A stretch of DNA of 64,000 nucleotides from Apostichopus japonicus (taxonomy: Eukaryota; Echinodermata; Holothuroidea; Aspidochirotida; Stichopodidae): positions 3,821,501-3,885,500 of the forward strand of contig NC_092572.1 in assembly GCF_037975245.1 (NCBI RefSeq), read 5' to 3'. The position numbers and the translations under genes were made by a program. Below, piece after piece: positions 45,653-64,000 of the stretch. The notes beneath the pieces are model-generated. The model was given only the letters and a program-made list of their open reading frames with translations. It did no database searches and had not been told where the DNA came from. Position 1 is the stretch's first letter. Every line of letters starts with the position of its first letter.

Positions 45653-45918
45653 GCTGGTGATAAGTGTTATGACAAGTCTTATACTATATGCACGTGCACT
45701 GCAGCGTCTGTGGCATATAGTCAATCACCTCATGCAAGCGTAGCTAGTAAAATCACACATACCGACAGTCACACGTGTGGACTATTACGTAATTCTCGGT
45801 ACTCGTCTAGCACAATTAACGTGATAAGAAGGGCTATGTGCGGACATATGAACTGACCCACTGTTATGAAAAGTCAAGCGCGTGACCGTTAGTACTGACT
45901 AATACACTGTAGCTATAG

Positions 45919-45926
45919 TATATAAA
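45919..45926 (+). promoter_or_regulatory. Candidate TATA box of ACOX3
   Basis: TATATAAA is followed about 22 bp later by TTCAGTTTG, a possible initiator, and by the start codon 167 bp downstream. The MAEL gene has the same octamer upstream. Confidence 0.45.
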
Positions 45927-46092
45927 GCAACCGTATAGGGTTCAGTTTGCTACCTTTAATTAGTGCCGCAATAGCATACCAGACTTAATTACTAATGTAT
46001 GTTTAATACTCCTGTTTATTTTATTCAAACATTTCATCCTGCTGCGTGGTAGGATTCACCAATAATTCCTCAGGACTCAACTCTCTCTGATC

Positions 46093-58656
<12,564 letters not shown>

Positions 58657-61600
58657 GTTAGTGAACCCTACTCCTAACAGCCAGGGATGTATTCCAAGAT
58701 TAGTTAACCCTACTCCTAACAGCCAGGGATGTATTCCAAGGTTAGTTAACCCTACTCCTAACAGCCAGGGATGTATTCCAAGGTCAGTTAACCCTACTCC
58801 TAACAGCCAGGGATGTATTCCAAGGTCAGTTAACCCTACTCCTTACAGCCAGGGATGTATTCCAAGGTTAGTTAACCCTACTCCTAACAGCCAGGGATGT
58901 ATTCCAAGGTCAGTTAACCCTACTCCTAACAGCCAGGGATGTATTCCAAGGTCAGTGAACCCTACTCCTTACAGCCAGGGATGTATTCCAAGGTCAGTGA
59001 ACCCTACTCCTTACAGCCAGGGATGTATTCCAAGGTCAGTTAACCCTACTCCTTACAGCCAGGGATGTATTCCAAGGTCAGTTAACCCTACTCCTAACAG
59101 CCAGGGATGTATTCCAAGGTCAGTTAACCCTACTCCTAACAGCCAGGGATGTATTCCAAGGTCAGTTAACCCTACTCCTAACAGCCAGGGATGTATTCCA
59201 AGGTCAGTGAACCCTACTCCTAACAGCCAGGGATGTATTCCAAGGTCAGTGAACCCTACTCCTAACAGCCAGGGATGTATTCCAAGATTAGTTAACCCTA
59301 CTCCTAACAGCCAGGGATGTATTCCAAGATTAGTTAACCCTACTCCTAACAGCCAGGGATGTATGCCAAGGTTAGTGAACCCTACTCCTAACAGCCAGGG
59401 ATGTATTCCAAGGTCAGTGAACCCTACTCCTAACAGCCAGGGATGTATTCCAAGATTAGTTAACCCTACTCCTAACAGCCAGGGATGTATTCCAAGATTA
59501 GTTAACCCTACTCCTAACAGCCAGGGATGTATTCCAAGATTAGTTAACCCTACTCCTAACAGCCAGGGATGTATGCCAAGGTTAGTGAACCCTACTCCTA
59601 ACAGCCAGGGATGTATTCCAAGGTTAGTTAACCCTACTCCTAACAGCCAGGGATGTATTCCAAGATTAGTTAACCCTACTCCTAACAGCCAGGGATGTAT
59701 GCCAAGGTTAGTTAACCCTACTCCTAACAGCCAGGGATGTATTCCAAGATTAGTTAACCCTACTCCTAACAGCCAGGGATGTATGCCAAGGTTAGTGAAC
59801 CCTACTCCTAACAGCCAGGGATGTATTCCAAGGTTAGTTAACCCTACTCCTAACAGCCAGGGATGTATTCCAAGGTTAGTTAACCCTACTCCTAACAGCC
59901 AGGGATGTATTCCAAGGTTAGTTAACCCTACTCCTAACAGCCAGGGATGTATTCCAAGGTTAGTGAACCCTACTCCTAACAGCCAGGGATGTATTCCAAG
60001 GTTAGTTAACCCTACTCCTAACAGCCAGGGATGTATTCCAAGGTTAGTTAACCCTACTCCTAACAGCCAGGGATGTATGCCAAGGTTAGTGAACCCTACT
60101 CCTTACAGCCAGGGATGTATGCCAAGGTTAGTGAACCCTACTCCTTACAGCCAGGGATGTATGCCAAGGTTAGTGAACCCTACTCCTTACAGCCAGGGAT
60201 GTATTCCAAGGTTAGTTAACCCTACTCCTAACAGCCAGGGATGTATTCCAAGGTTAGTTAACCCTACTCCTAACAGCCAGGGATGTATTCCAAGGTTAGT
60301 GAACCCTACTCCTAACAGCCAGGGATGTATGCCAAGGTTAGTGAACCCTACTCCTAACAGCCAGGGATGTATGCCAAGGTTAGTGAACCCTACTCCTAAC
60401 AGCCAGGGATGTATGCCAAGGTTAGTGAACCCTACTCCTAACAGCCAGGGATGTATGCCAAGGTTAGTGAACCCTACTCCTAACAGCCAGGGATGTATGC
60501 CAAGGTTAGTTAACTCTACTCCTAACAGCCAGGGATGTATGCCAAGGTTAGTTAACCCTACTCCTAACAGCCAGGGATGTATTCCAAGGTTAGTTAACCC
60601 TACTCCTAACAGCCAGGGATGTATGCCAAGGTTAGTGAACCCTACTCCTAACAGCCAGGGATGTATGCCAAGGTTAGTTAACCCTACTCCTAACAGCCAG
60701 GGATGTATGCCAAGGTTAGTTAACCCTACTCCTAACAGCCAGGGATGTATTCCAAGGTTAGTTAACCCTACTCCTAACAGCCAGGGATGTATTCCAAGGT
60801 TAGTGAACCCTACTCCTAACAGCCAGGGATGTATTCCAAGGTTAGTGAACCCTACTCCTAACAGCCAGGGATGTATTCCAAGGTTAATGAACCCTACTCC
60901 TAACAGCCAGGGATGTATTCCAAGGTTAGTGAACCCTACTCCTAACAGCCAGGGATGTATTCCAAGGTTAGTGAACCCTGCTCCTAACAGCCAGGGATGT
61001 ATTCCAAGGTCAGTGAACCCTGCTCCTAACAGCCAGGGATGTATTCCAAGGTCAGTGAACCCTCCTCCTAACAGCCAGGGATGTATTCCAAGGTCAGTTA
61101 ACCCTGCTCCTAACAGCCAGGGATGTATTCCAAGGTTAGTGAACCCTGCTCCTAACAGCCAGGGATGTATTCCAAGGTTAGTGAACCCTGCTCCTAACAG
61201 CCAGGGATGTATTCCAAGGTCAGTGAACCCTCCTCCTAACAGCCAGGGATGTATTCCAAGGTCAGTTAACCCTGCTCCTAACAGCCAGGGATGTATTCCA
61301 AGGTCAGTTAACCCTGCTCCTAACAGCCAGGGATGTATTCCAAGGTCAGTTAACCCTACTCCTAACAGCCAGGGATGTATTCCAAGGTCAGTTAACCCTA
61401 CTCCTAACAGCCAGGGATGTATTCCAAGGTCAGTGAACCCTGCTCCTAACAGCCAGGGATGTATTCCAAGGTTAGGTAACCCTACTCCTAACAGCCAGGG
61501 ATGTATTCCAAGGTCAGTGAACCCTGCTCCTAACAGCCAGGGATGTATTCCAAGGTTAGGTAACCCTACTCCTAACAGCCAGGGATGTATTCCAAGGTTA

Positions 61601-63832
61601 GGTAACCCTACTCCTAACAGCCAGGGATGTATTCCAAGGTCAGTGAACCCTACTCCTAACAGCCAGGGATGTATTCCAAGGTTAGGTAACCCTACTCCTT
61701 ACAGCCAGGGATGTATTCCAAGGTCAGGTAACCCTACTCCTAACAGCCAGGGATGTATTCCAAGGTTAGTTAACCCTACTCCTTACAGCCAGGGATGTAT
61801 TCCAAGGTTAGGTAACCCTACTCCTAACAGCCAGGGATGTATTCCAAGGTTAGTTAACCCTACTCCTAACAGCCAGGGATGTATTCCAAGGTTAGTTAAC
61901 CCTACTCCTTACGCCAGGGATGTATTCCAAGGTTAGGTAACCCTACTCCTTACGCCAGGGATGTATTCCAAGGTTAGTTAACCCTACTCCTAACAGCCAG
62001 GGATGTATTCCAAGGTTAGTTAACCCTACTCCTTACAGCCAGGGATGTATTCCAAGGTTAGGTAACCCTACTCCTTACAGCCAGGGATGTATTCCAAGGT
62101 TAGTTAACCCTACTCCTTACAGCCAGGGATGTATTCCAAGGTTAGTTAACCCTACTCCTTACAGCCAGGGATGTATTCCAAGGTTAGTTAACCCTACTCC
62201 TAACAGCCAGGGATGTATTCCAAGGTTAGTTAACCCTACTCCTTACAGCCAGGGATGTATTCCAAGGTTAGTTAACCCTACTCCTTACAGCCAGGGATGT
62301 ATTCCAAGGTTAGTTAACCCTACTCCTAACAGCCAGGGATGTATTCCAAGGTTAGTTAACCCTACTCCTAACAGCCAGGGATGTATTCCAAGGTTAGTTA
62401 ACCCTACTCCTAACAGCCAGGGATGTATTCCAAGGTTAGTTAACCCTACTCCTTACAGCCAGGGATGTATTCCAAGGTTAGTTAACCCTACTCCTAACAG
62501 CCAGGGATGTATTCCAAGGTTAGTTAACCCTACTCCTAACAGCCAGGGATGTATTCCAAGGTTAGTTAACCCTACTCCTAACAGCCAGGGATGTATTCCA
62601 AGGTTAGTTAACCCTACTCCTAACAGCCAGGGATGTATTCCAAGGTCAGTTAACCCTACTCCTAACAGCCAGGGATGTATTCCAAGGTCAGTTAACCCTA
62701 CTCCTTACAGCCAGGGATGTATTCCAAGGTCAGTTAACCCTATTCCTAACAGCCAGGGATGTATTCCAAGGTCAGTTAACCCTACTCCTAACAGCCAGGG
62801 ATGTATTCCAAGGTCAGTTAACCCTACTCCTTACAGCCAGGGATGTATTCCAAGGTCAGTTAACCCTACTCCTAACAGCCAGGGATGTATTCCAAGGTCA
62901 GTTAACCCTACTCCTAACAGCCAGGGATGTATTCCAAGGTCAGTTAACCCTACTCCTTGCAGCCAGGGATGTATTCCAAGGTCAGTTAACCCTACTCCTT
63001 ACAGCCAGGGATGTATTCCAAGGTTAGTTAACCCTACTCCTAACAGCCAGGGATGTATTCCAAGGTTAGTTAACCCTACTCCTTACAGCCAGGGATGTAT
63101 TCCAAGGTTAGTTAACCCTACTCCTTACAGCCAGGGATGTATTCCAAGGTTAGTTAACCCTACTCCTAACAGCCAGGGATGTATTCCAAGGTTAGTTAAC
63201 CCTACTCCTAACAGCCAGGGATGTATTCCAAGGTTAGTTAACCCTACTCCTAACAGCCAGGGATGTATTCCAAGGTTAGTTAACCCTACTCCTAACAGCC
63301 AGGGATGTATTCCAAGGTTAGTTAACCCTACTCCTAACAGCCAGGGATGTATTCCAAGGTTAGTGAACCCTACTCCTAACAGCCAGGGATGTATTCCAAG
63401 GTTAGTGAACCCTACTCCTTACAGCCAGGGATGTATTCCAAGGTTAGTGAACCCTACTCCTTACAGCCAGGGATGTATTCCAAGGTTAGTTAACCCTACT
63501 CCTAACAGCCAGGGATGTATTCCAAGGTTTGTGAACCCTACTCCTAACAGCCAGGGATGTATTCCAAGGTTAGTTAACCCTACTCCTTACAGCCAGGGAT
63601 GTATTCCAAGGTTAGTTAACCCTACTCCTAACAGCCAGGGATGTATTCCAAGGTTAGTAAACCCTACTCCTAACAGCCAGGGATGTATTCCAAGGTTAGT
63701 TAACCCTACTCCTAACAGCCAGGGATGTATTCCAAGGTTAGTTAACCCTACTCCTAACAGCCAGGGATGTATTCCAAGGTTAGTTAACCCTACTCCTAAC
63801 AGCCAGGGATGTATTCCAAGGTTAGTTAACCC

Positions 63833-64000
63833 ATGTATTATTTATTTCATCCTCTTCCACGCCCAAGCATAAAAAATCATTTAAGAATTTTTCCCGAAAA
63901 TGGTTAACTTTTCAGATGATGTATACACTACTCTTATTGTGGTATACCAGGTTACATGCAGCATCAGGGAGGTTGCCAAAGAAAATGATAAATTTTAAAA
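63833..64000 (+). other. ACOX3 intron 10 after the array
   Basis: Unique AT-rich DNA up to the window edge. TTTTCAG at 63911-63917 is acceptor-like, but the sequence after it does not continue the acyl-CoA oxidase family pattern. Confidence 0.5.

Noticed and set aside
45303-45743. Pro/Ser/Thr-rich 146-codon frame
   Set aside because: It is a translation of the C-rich minisatellite with no start context or family match.
58661-61936. 1091-codon open frame of 14-residue repeats
   Set aside because: It follows from a 42-bp period without a stop in that frame, it is not the frame of the adjoining ACOX3 exon, it starts inside an intron, and a one-base deletion near 61910 ends it. I do not call it a protein.
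63918-63963. ACOX3 exon 11
   Set aside because: TTTTCAG is acceptor-like, but the frame does not continue the acyl-CoA oxidase family sequence.

Overview
The window is eukaryotic nuclear DNA from an animal: there are spliced genes with GT-AG introns, long AT-rich introns, many short non-autonomous transposons and several long tandem arrays. The retrotransposon and transposon types and the two gene models fit a marine invertebrate, and I think an echinoderm (possibly a sea cucumber) most likely, but nothing in the sequence proves the taxon.

Layout. 1-20.4 kb has no gene I can recognise. It holds small inverted-repeat transposons with visible target-site duplications, a 2.5-kb satellite of about 47-bp units (11.03-13.58 kb), and a 4.7-kb element with long inverted arms (13.86-18.59 kb) that contains a perfect 93-bp palindrome and a short acidic ORF. 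20.57-40.55 kb is a complete Maelstrom (MAEL) piRNA-pathway gene on the + strand, which I model as 12 coding exons and 516 codons before the stop. A CR1/L2-type retrotransposon fragment and a tRNA-derived SINE lie antisense in its introns. 40.5-46.0 kb is 3'UTR and intergenic DNA with two more transposon copies and a C-rich minisatellite. From 46.09 kb to the window edge lies a 3'-incomplete peroxisomal acyl-CoA oxidase gene, closest to ACOX3, with ten coding exons covering about 509 codons. The two genes are in tandem on the same strand and have no obvious shared function.

Most unusual feature. Three large tandem arrays are each copied from the last bases of a coding exon plus the first bases of the following intron, so every unit repeats an exon end with its 5' splice site: MAEL exon 7 (26 units of exactly 120 bp), ACOX3 exon 5 (about 46 units of 45 bp) and ACOX3 exon 10 (about 124 units of 42 bp). 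Degenerate copies of the ACOX3 exon 9 end and donor lie in intron 9. Other arrays touch splice sites too: a TTCCTATA-type array ends at the acceptor of MAEL exon 10, and a long TA run begins just after the donor of ACOX3 exon 6. At all three large arrays the original exon frame meets a stop codon just after the first donor, so only the first donor gives the full protein and the roughly 190 others act as decoys. This looks like repeated tandem duplication seeded at exon-intron junctions, the process proposed in the AGGT tandem-duplication model of intron gain.
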